The notes under the pieces were generated by a model. The model had not been told where the DNA came from. It saw nothing but the letters and a program-made list of their open reading frames with translations, and did not search any database. From Bernardetia sp. (GTDB lineage: Bacteria; Bacteroidota; Bacteroidia; Cytophagales; Bernardetiaceae): 55,358 nucleotides of DNA. The stretch covers positions 6,590-61,947 of the forward strand of contig NZ_JAHDIG010000016.1 of assembly GCF_020630935.1 (NCBI RefSeq). Direction: 5' to 3'. Position numbers and translations under genes: made by a program. Positions 45,146 through 52,513 of the stretch are shown here, one piece after another (the stretch's first letter is position 1; every line of letters starts with the position of its first letter).

Positions 45146-45610
45146 TCATAATTTGTATATCATCTTGTAGTGCATAATACCACTTTCTTCAAAAACATCC
45201 CCCTCTTTTTCAAATCCACAACGTTCATAGAGCGAAACTGCTGCAAGTTGTGCGTGTAAATAGATTTTTTCTACAGTCTTGTATTCTTCTTTTTCTTTAA
45301 TTTTTTGAAGTGCAAACTCTACCATTTTTTGTCCTATCTTGTGCCCTCGGTATTCTTCCAAAACAGCAAAACGCTCTAGTTTTATTTTCTTTGGCGTACT
45401 ATCTTTATGTTTTTCTGTTACTCTAAAACGAGCCGTACCGACAGCTTTGTCTTCTTCATTTATGGCTAAAATATGAGTTGCTATTTCATCTAATCCATCA
45501 AAATCATCTTCTTCTGGAACATTTTGTCCTTCAATAAAAACAGTTCTGCGAATAGAAAAGGCTGCGTCTAGGTTTTCTGATGGGTTTCGTTCAAAAAGTT
45601 TGATAGTCAT
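45146..45610 (-). CDS. GNAT family N-acetyltransferase
   Basis: A 154-residue acetyltransferase. LERFAVLEEYRGHKIGQKMVEFAL contains the acetyl-CoA-binding R-G-x-x-x-G pattern, and SLYERCGFEKEGDVFEESGIMHYKM is the C-terminal signature of the ElaA/YjcF-like group. The N-terminal FSIRRTVFIEGQNVPEEDDFDGLD also fits that group. The acceptor substrate is unknown. It is transcribed away from the DUF4293 gene from a shared intergenic region. Confidence 0.9.
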   Translation of the reverse strand: MTIKLFERNPSENLDAAFSIRRTVFIEGQNVPEEDDFDGLDEIATHILAINEEDKAVGTARFRVTEKHKDSTPKKIKLERFAVLEEYRGHKIGQKMVEFALQKIKEKEEYKTVEKIYLHAQLAAVSLYERCGFEKEGDVFEESGIMHYKMIYKL

Positions 45611-45703
45611 AAAGTAAAGGTGTTTTTATAGTTCAGAAGAATAGTTTTACCGACAAAATGGCAAAGTTTTGAGGTTAGGTACTACTTTTAAGGGTAAGTT
45701 CTG

Positions 45704-45725
45704 TAATTTTGCAGCCACAAAAGTA
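45704..45725. promoter_or_regulatory. Divergent -7 elements between GNAT and DUF4293 genes
   Basis: TAATTTTG (45704-45711, plus strand) and TACTTTTG (complement of 45718-45725, minus strand) both match TAnnTTTG and lie 6 nt apart. The first would serve the DUF4293 gene with a ~36-nt leader, the second the GNAT gene with a ~100-nt leader. Neither has TTG at the -33 distance. Confidence 0.4.
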
Positions 45726-45753
45726 AATTATTTAATAATCAATTCATAAAATT

Positions 45754-46221
45754 ATGATTCAGCGTATTCAAAGTATTTTTTTGTTTTTAGTTTCTATTCT
45801 GATGGGAGTTACTATTTTTTTACCACTTTGGGGAAAATCAGACGGCACAAACCGAATTGAAATAGATACAATGCACATGGTAGAACTCTCCTCAGGAGAA
45901 GTAGTATCAGAACAAACGACCGTTTATCTTGCCATCATTGCAGGACTGACAGCCCTCTTAGCTCTTTGGAATGTTTTTAATTTTAAAAATCGTCGTTTTC
46001 AAATGAAAATTGGTCTTTTCTGTACACTTCTCATTGCAGTTTTTATTGCTGTTGAAGTATTCTTAACTTTTCAAGGGCAAGCAGCTTTTGCTCCAGAAGT
46101 AGGTGGTAATTTTGCTTATGGATTTTTCTTACCTGTTGGTGCAATCTTGCTCAACTGGATGGCGATTCGTGCTATCAAAAGAGATGAAGATATGGTACGC
46201 AGTGCAGACCGTTTGAGATAG
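45754..46221 (+). CDS. DUF4293 membrane protein
   Basis: A 155-residue protein with four hydrophobic helices (about 5-25, 55-73, 82-105 and 120-142) and the N-terminal MIQRIQSIFLFLVSILM that marks DUF4293, a Bacteroidota-specific family. Location in the inner membrane is inferred; function unknown. A strong terminator follows at 46245-46281. Confidence 0.9.
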   Translation: MIQRIQSIFLFLVSILMGVTIFLPLWGKSDGTNRIEIDTMHMVELSSGEVVSEQTTVYLAIIAGLTALLALWNVFNFKNRRFQMKIGLFCTLLIAVFIAVEVFLTFQGQAAFAPEVGGNFAYGFFLPVGAILLNWMAIRAIKRDEDMVRSADRLR

Positions 46222-46244
46222 ATATTTGTATTCTACAAAATTAA

Positions 46245-46281
46245 AAAAAGCCATTTCTAGCAATTAGAAATGGCTTTTTTG
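46245..46281 (+). terminator. Terminator after the DUF4293 gene
   Basis: AAAAGCCATTTCTA pairs with TAGAAATGGCTTTT around a five-base loop and is followed by T residues. Confidence 0.9.
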
Positions 46282-46292
46282 ATATATTTGAA

Positions 46293-46375
46293 CATACTAC
46301 CAGACATTTTCTGAATAAATAGGTCAGTCCCAAAGGGCAGACCGTTTTAACATTATCGTTTTACCTAGTAGTATG
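46293..46375. repeat. 83-bp element with short inverted ends
   Basis: CATACTAC (46293-46300) is complementary to GTAGTATG (46368-46375), with wider imperfect pairing. A central hairpin, GGTCAGTCCC-aaa-GGGCAGACC (46321-46342), lies inside. The element sits between the DUF4293 terminator and the end of the first porV paralogue, and may also stop transcription from the right. Confidence 0.45.
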
Positions 46376-46385
46376 GTATTTGAGC

Positions 46386-47525
46386 TTATAGTGTTTTCTT
46401 TTTTGAATCAAAAGAACAAATCATAGAAACTTGAAACGTTTCATCATAGATAGAATTGTCTGTTGTTGCTTTTATAAAAGAAACATTTAATTCGATAAAT
46501 TTATGTTCATAACCAGTTCCCAAACTGACAAAACGATTGTTGCCTTTGTTTCTACTTTCTTGATAATATCCACCTCTTAGTTTTAATTTATCTTTGTAAG
46601 AATATTCTGTTCCTAAAGACAAAATAAGTTCTTGCATTTCTTCTCTAAAGCCATTGGGCGCATCAGAAAAAGAACTAAAAATAGAAGAAAATACACTTTG
46701 TGTTGGCGTTGGATTAGAAGGATTTGGTGTAGGGACTAACAGCTTATTTACATCAAACGTAAACGTGAGTAGATTATCTTGATTCAGATGATTGGTAAAA
46801 GCTGTTCCGATACCTAAGTTAGCAGGCAGGTATTCTTTCACAACAGATTGAACTACGATAGGCGCACCGATATTTGAAATATTTACGCCAAAATTCCAAT
46901 CTACTTGTTTTTCTTTTATCGTAAATCCACTTTCATAAAGAGCCGAAATATCTACTGCTCCTGTATGATGTGATTCAACAGAAGGATTTCCTTGTGTATC
47001 AAATATAGCTTGTTCAGAATTGATATATCGGAATGTTCCTGCAAGGCTTAATTTTTTAGATACTTTTTGAGCAAAAGTTGCATCAATAGCTAAGTCACGC
47101 CCTAATGAAAGCTCTTGTGTCTGTCCTAATGAATTGTTATAAATAATATCTCCTTTTCCAAAATAACGAGAAGAAATGGCAATAGTTTGTTTCTCATTTA
47201 GTTTTTTGGCTGCTGAAAAATACCCTAACCAAATATCATCCACTATACGCCTTAACATAGGCGAATAAGAAGCTCCAAAGTTCCACTCTTTTTCAAGAGA
47301 AGTTAGTTTTGACGGATTCCAAAAAGTAGCATTTATATCAGCAGAGGTTGCAATACCTGTATTTCCCATTCCACTGGCACGAGCATCAGGGGAGAAACAT
47401 AACGAAGGAACAGCAGTTATAATTTGCTGGTTGGTTGGATTTGTAACTACTTGAGCTTTCACTTCAAGGAAAATAGAGAGAAAAAATACAATAGAAAGAA
47501 TACACCAAATTTTAATTGCTTGCAT
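46386..47525 (-). CDS. porV: PorV/PorQ family T9SS outer-membrane protein, paralogue 1
   Basis: A 379-residue exported protein with a signal peptide (about 1-24, ending VKAQ). ITAVPSLCFSPDARASGMGNTGIATS, FWNPSKL and NFGASYSPMLRRIVDDIWLGY are PorV signatures, and the C-terminal strands form the beta-barrel. In T9SS PorV carries cargo from the SprA channel to the attachment complex. It resembles the second copy at 47899-49089 throughout. The two are separated by about 370 nt containing a MITE-like element, so they are probably transcribed separately. Confidence 0.88.
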   Translation of the reverse strand: MQAIKIWCILSIVFFLSIFLEVKAQVVTNPTNQQIITAVPSLCFSPDARASGMGNTGIATSADINATFWNPSKLTSLEKEWNFGASYSPMLRRIVDDIWLGYFSAAKKLNEKQTIAISSRYFGKGDIIYNNSLGQTQELSLGRDLAIDATFAQKVSKKLSLAGTFRYINSEQAIFDTQGNPSVESHHTGAVDISALYESGFTIKEKQVDWNFGVNISNIGAPIVVQSVVKEYLPANLGIGTAFTNHLNQDNLLTFTFDVNKLLVPTPNPSNPTPTQSVFSSIFSSFSDAPNGFREEMQELILSLGTEYSYKDKLKLRGGYYQESRNKGNNRFVSLGTGYEHKFIELNVSFIKATTDNSIYDETFQVSMICSFDSKKKTL

Positions 47526-47653
47526 AATTTACTTAAATCAGAAATAAAAAAATGAATTAATCAGACGAAAGGGTTGATTATGATAATTCGGAAGTTGTTT
47601 TTTATAATTCAAGTAAATTTTAATTCATAGACTGTGAATGTTGATTTTTTTTA

Positions 47654-47846
47654 TAAAGTTGTTTAAGACCTGAAAGTCGGCGAAGCCAATAGAAAAAGTA
47701 CCTTTAATTAGGTATAGAATGGGTTTTGTTTTATTGTTTATCGTTCAAGCATTATGCTTGGATACACTTTTTTGTCAGCATATGCTGACGAAAAAGTAAG
47801 CACAAGATGAAATCTTGCACTGGAAAATCATTCTTAAACAAGTTCT
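47654..47846. mobile_element. MITE-like element, copy 2
   Basis: A ~193-bp relative of the element at 35036-35208. The right end TCATTCTTAAACAAGTTCT (47828-47846) and the left AAGTTGTTTAAGA (47656-47668) are preserved, but the inner end of the left repeat differs. The three hairpins are kept: CAAGCA-tta-TGCTTG, GTCAGCATATGCTGAC and CAAGAT-gaa-ATCTTG. It lies between the two porV paralogues. Confidence 0.78.
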
Positions 47847-47857
47847 ATGATAGAAAA

Positions 47858-47889
47858 AACCAAGTTTCTATCAAGATAGAAACTTGGTT
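47858..47889 (-). terminator. Terminator of porV
   Basis: A perfect 15-bp stem pairs AACCAAGTTTCTATC with GATAGAAACTTGGTT around a two-base loop. A T-tract follows on the minus strand, 10 nt past the porV stop. Confidence 0.88.
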
Positions 47890-47898
47890 GTATCATTT

Positions 47899-49089
47899 TT
47901 AGTTAGCAGCTCCGTCTTCGGGAGTATCTATTTTATCTCCTTTATTGATATTGAATAAAAGAGAAAAACGAATAGTGTCAGCCAAAGGATGTTGTTGTTG
48001 GTTTGGAATAAGGTAAGCGAAATCAAAACCAAATACTTGGTAACGCAAGCCTAAACCTACTGTAAAATAACGACGATTTCCTTTTTCTTGGTTTTCGTGA
48101 AAATAACCACCACGAAGAGCAATCAAATCGGCATACCAATATTCAGCACCCACAGCAAAAATCATTTCCTTTACTTCTTCACCAAATCCATCTGGCGCAT
48201 CTCCAAAAGATTTAAAAATAGAAGATAAAACAGGGTCGTTTGCTCCATTTGAAGCCGTATTTTCAGGTGTTGGTACAAGGAGTTTGCTTATATCAAAGGC
48301 TAGAGTAAGTTTGTTAAACTCGTCAAACTGTCCGTTGAAAGCTGTTCCGATACGCAAATTAGCAGGTAAATAGTCTTGTTGTGAGGCATCGTTGTAAGTA
48401 ACTGGCGCACCAATATTTGAGATATTTGCACCCAATGCCCAGTCGCCTTCAAAGCTCTTAAAATTAAGTTTGCTTTTATAAAACATCGAAACATCTACTG
48501 CACCTGTGTTGGCTGGACGAGTATTTGTGTTAGGCGTTCCATTGGTTACATTTCCTGCTAAATTGGAATGAATAAAACGAAACGTACCAGCAATACTTAA
48601 TTTTTTAGAAAGCTGTTGTGCAAAAGTGGCATCAATGGCTGCTTCACGAGGATTAAAATCTTGCAAAGGCTCACCTCTATCATTTGTAAACTGAAGATTT
48701 CCCATATCAAAATAACGGAAAGAAACTCCTACAGTCTGTGTTTTGGAAATGCGTTTTACACCACTCACATAACCTAACCACATATCATTTACCAATTTCT
48801 GTAACCATGGAGAATATGAAACGCCAAACGACCAGTCATTTTCTATAAAAGCTAATTTTGAAGGATTCCAATGTGCTGCATTTGCATCTGGAGAAGTAGC
48901 TGCGCCCAAATCGCCCATACCAGCAGCACGAGAGTCAGGTCCTACAAGTAGGATAGGAACTGCCGTTGTGATTACTCTACGACCAGTAGAATCTAAGCCA
49001 ATTTGAGCTAATGAAGTATTATAATTGGAGTAGAGAAAACTCACTACAAAGCAACCTAAAATGGCTGCAAGAACTTTACGTATTTGCAT
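47899..49089 (-). CDS. porV: T9SS outer-membrane protein PorV, paralogue 2
   Basis: A 396-residue outer-membrane protein with a signal peptide ending near SLAQ. ITTAVPILLVGPDSRAAGMG, HWNPSKLAF and FGVSYSPWLQKLVNDMWLGYV are the PorV hallmarks and are closer to the canonical protein than in the neighbouring paralogue. The ATG at 49089 (MQIRKVLAAILGCF) is chosen over the ATG at 49122. It gives a normal signal peptide, matches the start of paralogue 1, and leaves room for a TATATTTG -7 element at 49120-49127 that would otherwise be inside the gene. Confidence 0.92.
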   Translation of the reverse strand: MQIRKVLAAILGCFVVSFLYSNYNTSLAQIGLDSTGRRVITTAVPILLVGPDSRAAGMGDLGAATSPDANAAHWNPSKLAFIENDWSFGVSYSPWLQKLVNDMWLGYVSGVKRISKTQTVGVSFRYFDMGNLQFTNDRGEPLQDFNPREAAIDATFAQQLSKKLSIAGTFRFIHSNLAGNVTNGTPNTNTRPANTGAVDVSMFYKSKLNFKSFEGDWALGANISNIGAPVTYNDASQQDYLPANLRIGTAFNGQFDEFNKLTLAFDISKLLVPTPENTASNGANDPVLSSIFKSFGDAPDGFGEEVKEMIFAVGAEYWYADLIALRGGYFHENQEKGNRRYFTVGLGLRYQVFGFDFAYLIPNQQQHPLADTIRFSLLFNINKGDKIDTPEDGAAN

Positions 49090-49423
49090 ACAATTATTTA
49101 GTTTTATAAAATAAAATTTCAAATATATATTTAGTTTTGAAAGCTGAAGGGACTAAGCCTCATCATATCTTTTTTACTTGAAAGGTATCACTCTTTAGTT
49201 AGACAAAATATTATTTTCTGATACACTATTTTTCACGAAATAAAAGACAAGTAAAATTTTTGTTCATAGGCTAATCAGCACGTAAACTAAGGGAATAGCC
49301 AAAGAATTTGGCAAAGTAGATATTGATTTGAACCACTACAAAAATAGAAAAAAAAAGGTGTAAAGCGTAATAAAGATGAGTAAATATGAAAAAAGTTAAA
49401 AAATTAATCTTGCAAAATCTTTA
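49090..49423. other. Intergenic DNA upstream of porV
   Basis: No gene was found. It holds the possible porV -7 element and a small GCCAAA-gaa-TTTGGC hairpin (49298-49312). Confidence 0.3.
49120..49127 (-). promoter_or_regulatory. Possible -7 element for porV
   Basis: TATATTTG on the minus strand fits TAnnTTTG and lies 30 nt upstream of the preferred porV start at 49089. No TTG at the -33 distance. Confidence 0.45.
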
Positions 49424-50296
49424 TTATAGTATTTTATTTTTAATAAATTGAACTATTCTTTGAGCAATCTTAATAAAGGCAGACAGATTGTTGTAGTTCA
49501 AAACATAAAACACTTTTTCTTCACTTCCAAAACTCGCATAAAAACGAGCTACTTTTGGCTCTTGTGCTGACTCAAAATCTAAAATATTCTCCTTATTGAC
49601 TTTTTCGCTTCCAAAATTATCTTTTTGATAGCTGTTTTCTCTAATAAATTTGTCTAAAAACCATCTTCTGCTCTCATTTCTTTCTTTTATATTAGTATTA
49701 GCTGCGTTGAAGAGATAAATCCACTTTATAATGGTTTTATTTTGATATATCGTTTTATCTTTTACAAACAAAACGCCACTCAATATTTCCTTATTTTGGT
49801 TTCTGACATAACATAAGGTTGTCATATTCTTATTGTTTAAAACATCAAACAAATTTTTGAGTATTGGCTTTGCTTCTTTAGAAATTCCATCTTCTAAAAA
49901 AACGCTTCTTTCAAAAAAGGTATAAAGTAAATCTATATCACTGCTTTCCAAAACCTCAAAATTTTGTTTCTGAGCTTGATTAATTCTGTACTTTGTATCT
50001 CGGCTATATTTCTGACGAATCTGGGCATACTCTTGTAGCAAAGAAAGATGATGCGTACAATATTTTTTTAATGATTGCTTTTCAAAGATTTTATCAAATG
50101 AGTTTCTATACTCTTGATAATTTGAAATACTGAAAGGGTAATTTGAAACAAGTTTGAATTTCTTTTTGAGTAAAATTAGAAAAATTTCAAATTCCGAATC
50201 AGAAAGTTTTTGAGTAGAAAAAACACCCAACTGCTGGGCAAAAAGAGGTTGTTCTAAAAACGAAATATCGTACTTTTTTCGAACAGGCAAAGGCAA
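49424..50296 (-). CDS. FemAB/GNAT-like protein, 5' end damaged or non-canonical
   Basis: The usable frame gives 290 residues from a TTG at 50296. However, the same frame continues coding-like for another 52 codons to about 50452 (LKHYQIDKEKWDKCI, AFSWYLDCVAPSWEALI) without any ATG, GTG or TTG, and meets a stop at 50468-50470. The upstream part has the YAxSWYLD pattern familiar from Bacteroidota FemAB/GNAT-like proteins, so the true N-terminus is missing a normal start. The cause seems to be the dispersed repeat at 50452-50547. The remaining fold has no clear catalytic motif. It is either a pseudogene in the making or a gene using a rare start. Confidence 0.6.
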   Translation of the reverse strand: MPLPVRKKYDISFLEQPLFAQQLGVFSTQKLSDSEFEIFLILLKKKFKLVSNYPFSISNYQEYRNSFDKIFEKQSLKKYCTHHLSLLQEYAQIRQKYSRDTKYRINQAQKQNFEVLESSDIDLLYTFFERSVFLEDGISKEAKPILKNLFDVLNNKNMTTLCYVRNQNKEILSGVLFVKDKTIYQNKTIIKWIYLFNAANTNIKERNESRRWFLDKFIRENSYQKDNFGSEKVNKENILDFESAQEPKVARFYASFGSEEKVFYVLNYNNLSAFIKIAQRIVQFIKNKIL

Positions 50297-50451
50297 TACA
50301 GCTACGTATTCGTTATTTTTTTCTAAAATAAGAGCTTCCCAGCTAGGGGCAACACAATCTAAATACCACGAAAAAGCATAAACAACATTTTCTTTTGAAT
50401 TAGAAATACATTTGTCCCATTTCTCTTTATCAATTTGGTAATGTTTTAAAT

Positions 50452-50547
50452 GATTAGTGATTAGTGTTTAGTGATTAGTGATGAATGAAAAATACAATGG
50501 CGACCAAGTCATAAAACTGGTTACTGCTAACTGGTTACTGCTAACTG
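50452..50547. repeat. Dispersed intergenic repeat, copy B
   Basis: The left part is TTAGTGA-like units, followed by TGATGAATGAAAAATAC (50479-50495). The right part is two tandem copies of TTACTGCTAACTG (50521-50533, 50535-50547). The same ends occur at 44463-44561. It covers the expected start of the FemAB-like gene and the last codons of pyrF. Confidence 0.75.
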
Positions 50548-51342
50548 TAAAGCCATTTCCTGCTGCATTTGCTTTGCTTTTTGGGCAGCCATTTCTGCAA
50601 AATCTCTATCCTTGCTGGCATAAATAATTTGGCGAGAAGAGTTGATGAGAAGTCCACAGTCTTTTGTCATTCCAGCTTTTGAAACTTCTTCTAGGCTTCC
50701 TCCTTGCGCTCCTACCCCTGGAACTAAAAGAAAATGGTTTGGAATAATTTTTCTAATATTGGCAATATATTCTGCTTTTGTTGCACCCACTACGTACATT
50801 AGATTGTCTTCTGTCCCCCACTGCTGACTTTTTTCTAAGACTTCTTCATAGAGTTTCTTGCCATTTTTGAGTTCTAGCATTTCAAAATCTTGCGCTCCTA
50901 TATTGGAAGTAAGAGCAAGCAAAATTGTCCATTTATTTTCTATTTCTAGGAACGGTTTTACAGAATCTTCACCCATATAAGGAGCAACTGTAACAGCATC
51001 GCTATTCAAGTTCTCAAAAAAAGCCTTAGCATATTGTGAAGATGTATTTCCAATATCGCCACGTTTGGCATCAGCAATTATAAAAACATCTTTTGGCAAG
51101 TATTCAATCGTCTTTTGGAGACTCTCCCAACCTTTTGTTCCTAAGGCTTCATAAAATGCTGTATTGAGTTTGTAAGACACTGCATACTTTTCTGTTGCAT
51201 CAATAATGCGCTGATTGAACTCAAAAATAGGGTCTTGTGCATTCAAAAGATGAGCGGGAATTTTTTGAATATCGCTATCTAAACCAACACAGAGATACGA
51301 TTTTTTAGTTTTTATTTGAGAGATAAGTTCTTGACGATTCAC
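50527..51342 (-). CDS. pyrF: Orotidine-5'-phosphate decarboxylase
   Basis: It decarboxylates OMP to UMP, the last step of pyrimidine synthesis. The 271 residues fit the longer group found in Bacteroidota, actinobacteria and myxobacteria. LCVGLDSD (17-24) and the catalytic DAKRGD (91-96) are present, with VPGVGAQGG near the phosphate site. The start is GTG at 51342, with a stop just two codons upstream. The last residues (QLAVTS) are encoded by the dispersed repeat, so the C-terminus has probably been changed by it. A possible -7 element lies at 51392-51399. Confidence 0.94.
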   Translation of the reverse strand: MNRQELISQIKTKKSYLCVGLDSDIQKIPAHLLNAQDPIFEFNQRIIDATEKYAVSYKLNTAFYEALGTKGWESLQKTIEYLPKDVFIIADAKRGDIGNTSSQYAKAFFENLNSDAVTVAPYMGEDSVKPFLEIENKWTILLALTSNIGAQDFEMLELKNGKKLYEEVLEKSQQWGTEDNLMYVVGATKAEYIANIRKIIPNHFLLVPGVGAQGGSLEEVSKAGMTKDCGLLINSSRQIIYASKDRDFAEMAAQKAKQMQQEMALQLAVTS

Positions 51343-51391
51343 TTTTTATGAGAGGATTGGGCTAAAAAAAAGATTGAGGACATAATTCAGA

Positions 51392-51399
51392 CAAAAATA
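51392..51399 (-). promoter_or_regulatory. Possible -7 element for pyrF
   Basis: TATTTTTG on the minus strand fits TAnnTTTG, 50 nt upstream of the pyrF start. No TTG at the -33 distance. Confidence 0.35.
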
Positions 51400-51815
51400 G
51401 GATTAGAATTTTGTAAATAAAAATGGATTTTCTCTAATTTTTACACCTGTGTCTTTATAGCTTATTACTATTTAGCATATTTACAAAACACTATCACTTT
51501 GATATGCAAAATAAAAAAGCGTTTCAAGAATCCGTATAATATAACTTCTTACGTCTTAATTACAAAGACACCACTATTTTATATTTAATCTGAGTACTTA
51601 CTTGTAAAAATTAAGGCGAAATTATAAAAAATAAACCTAACTCTATCCTTGCCTAATATTAAATAGAAATTAGTGTTTCAGCTGAATTTCGAAAATAAAA
51701 ATAAGTAAAAAAACTTACTAAGTACTTCATACACTTATAATTGAGTAATCTGTAAATACTAAAGGTAATACTTTTAAATATCTCACATTTTAACTCTTAA
51801 TCACATTTTTTTTCA

Positions 51816-51823
51816 TACCTTTG
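51816..51823 (+). promoter_or_regulatory. Possible -7 element for the secreted-protein operon
   Basis: TACCTTTG followed by CACC matches TAnnTTTG and the common Bacteroidota TTTGCA context. It lies about 235 nt upstream of the gene at 52059. The -33 element is not clear. Confidence 0.5.
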
Positions 51824-52058
51824 CACCTTGACAGTAAAAAATTACATTTACCAATCCCTTTCAAGAGTTGAATTAATTATTAAATTATCACAAGAATAAC
51901 AAAAAAAATAAAATTTAAAACAAAGAAAATTACAAAGTATACACATTTAAAATACATCAACCTTTACATTCTTTAAAGTAAGCTATTTAATTTCAAAAGC
52001 CATATCCTAATTACATCTATTATTAGATTTCCTTAAACATCCATCTTATAAATATTTT

Positions 52059-52493
52059 ATGAAAAAAAACCTAACTTTCAGTATACTGCTATTTATAGCT
52101 TTTATTACCCACACCTATGCTCAACAACCAGATTGGAGACTTCTCAAAGAAACAGAAGGTGTTCGTGTAGAGTATCAAATACGTAACCATCAACAAAATC
52201 AATCTGAATATTATGTATTGCGTGTAAAAAACACTAATTCCCATGATGTAGCTGTAAATTGGGATTATCGTTTAAAGTATAACAATGGCACAGAGATTTA
52301 TGACCCTAAAAGTGGTGAGCATCATGTAGGGCTTATCATAAAAGCAGGACAACACACAGAAGGATATCTACCAACAGCAAAAGAAGGAAGCTTTCTAGCA
52401 CTCCACTATCGTTTTACAGGACAACGTGGTAAAATTGTTCCTACAGCTCTGACAAATATTACACTTGAGTTTTTTAAGGTTTTCATTCTCTAA
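52059..52493 (+). CDS. Secreted hypothetical protein
   Basis: A 144-residue exported protein with a signal peptide (about 1-21, ending TYAQ). The mature part has alternating strand-forming segments (VEYQIRNHQQNQSEYYVLRVKN, VNWDYRLKYNNG) typical of a small beta-sandwich. No family is recognised. It lies 20 nt before the giant surface-protein gene and is probably cotranscribed with it, so it may assist its export, folding or attachment. Confidence 0.75.
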   Translation: MKKNLTFSILLFIAFITHTYAQQPDWRLLKETEGVRVEYQIRNHQQNQSEYYVLRVKNTNSHDVAVNWDYRLKYNNGTEIYDPKSGEHHVGLIIKAGQHTEGYLPTAKEGSFLALHYRFTGQRGKIVPTALTNITLEFFKVFIL

Positions 52494-52513
52494 ACAAAAT
52501 ATTTTTGAAACAA

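Larger units (their letters stand above)
51343..52058. other. Intergenic region upstream of the surface-protein genes
   Basis: No gene was found in 716 nt. It holds possible -7 elements for pyrF (51392-51399) and for the plus-strand secreted protein (51816-51823). The latter would give a leader of about 230 nt without recognised structure. Confidence 0.35.
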
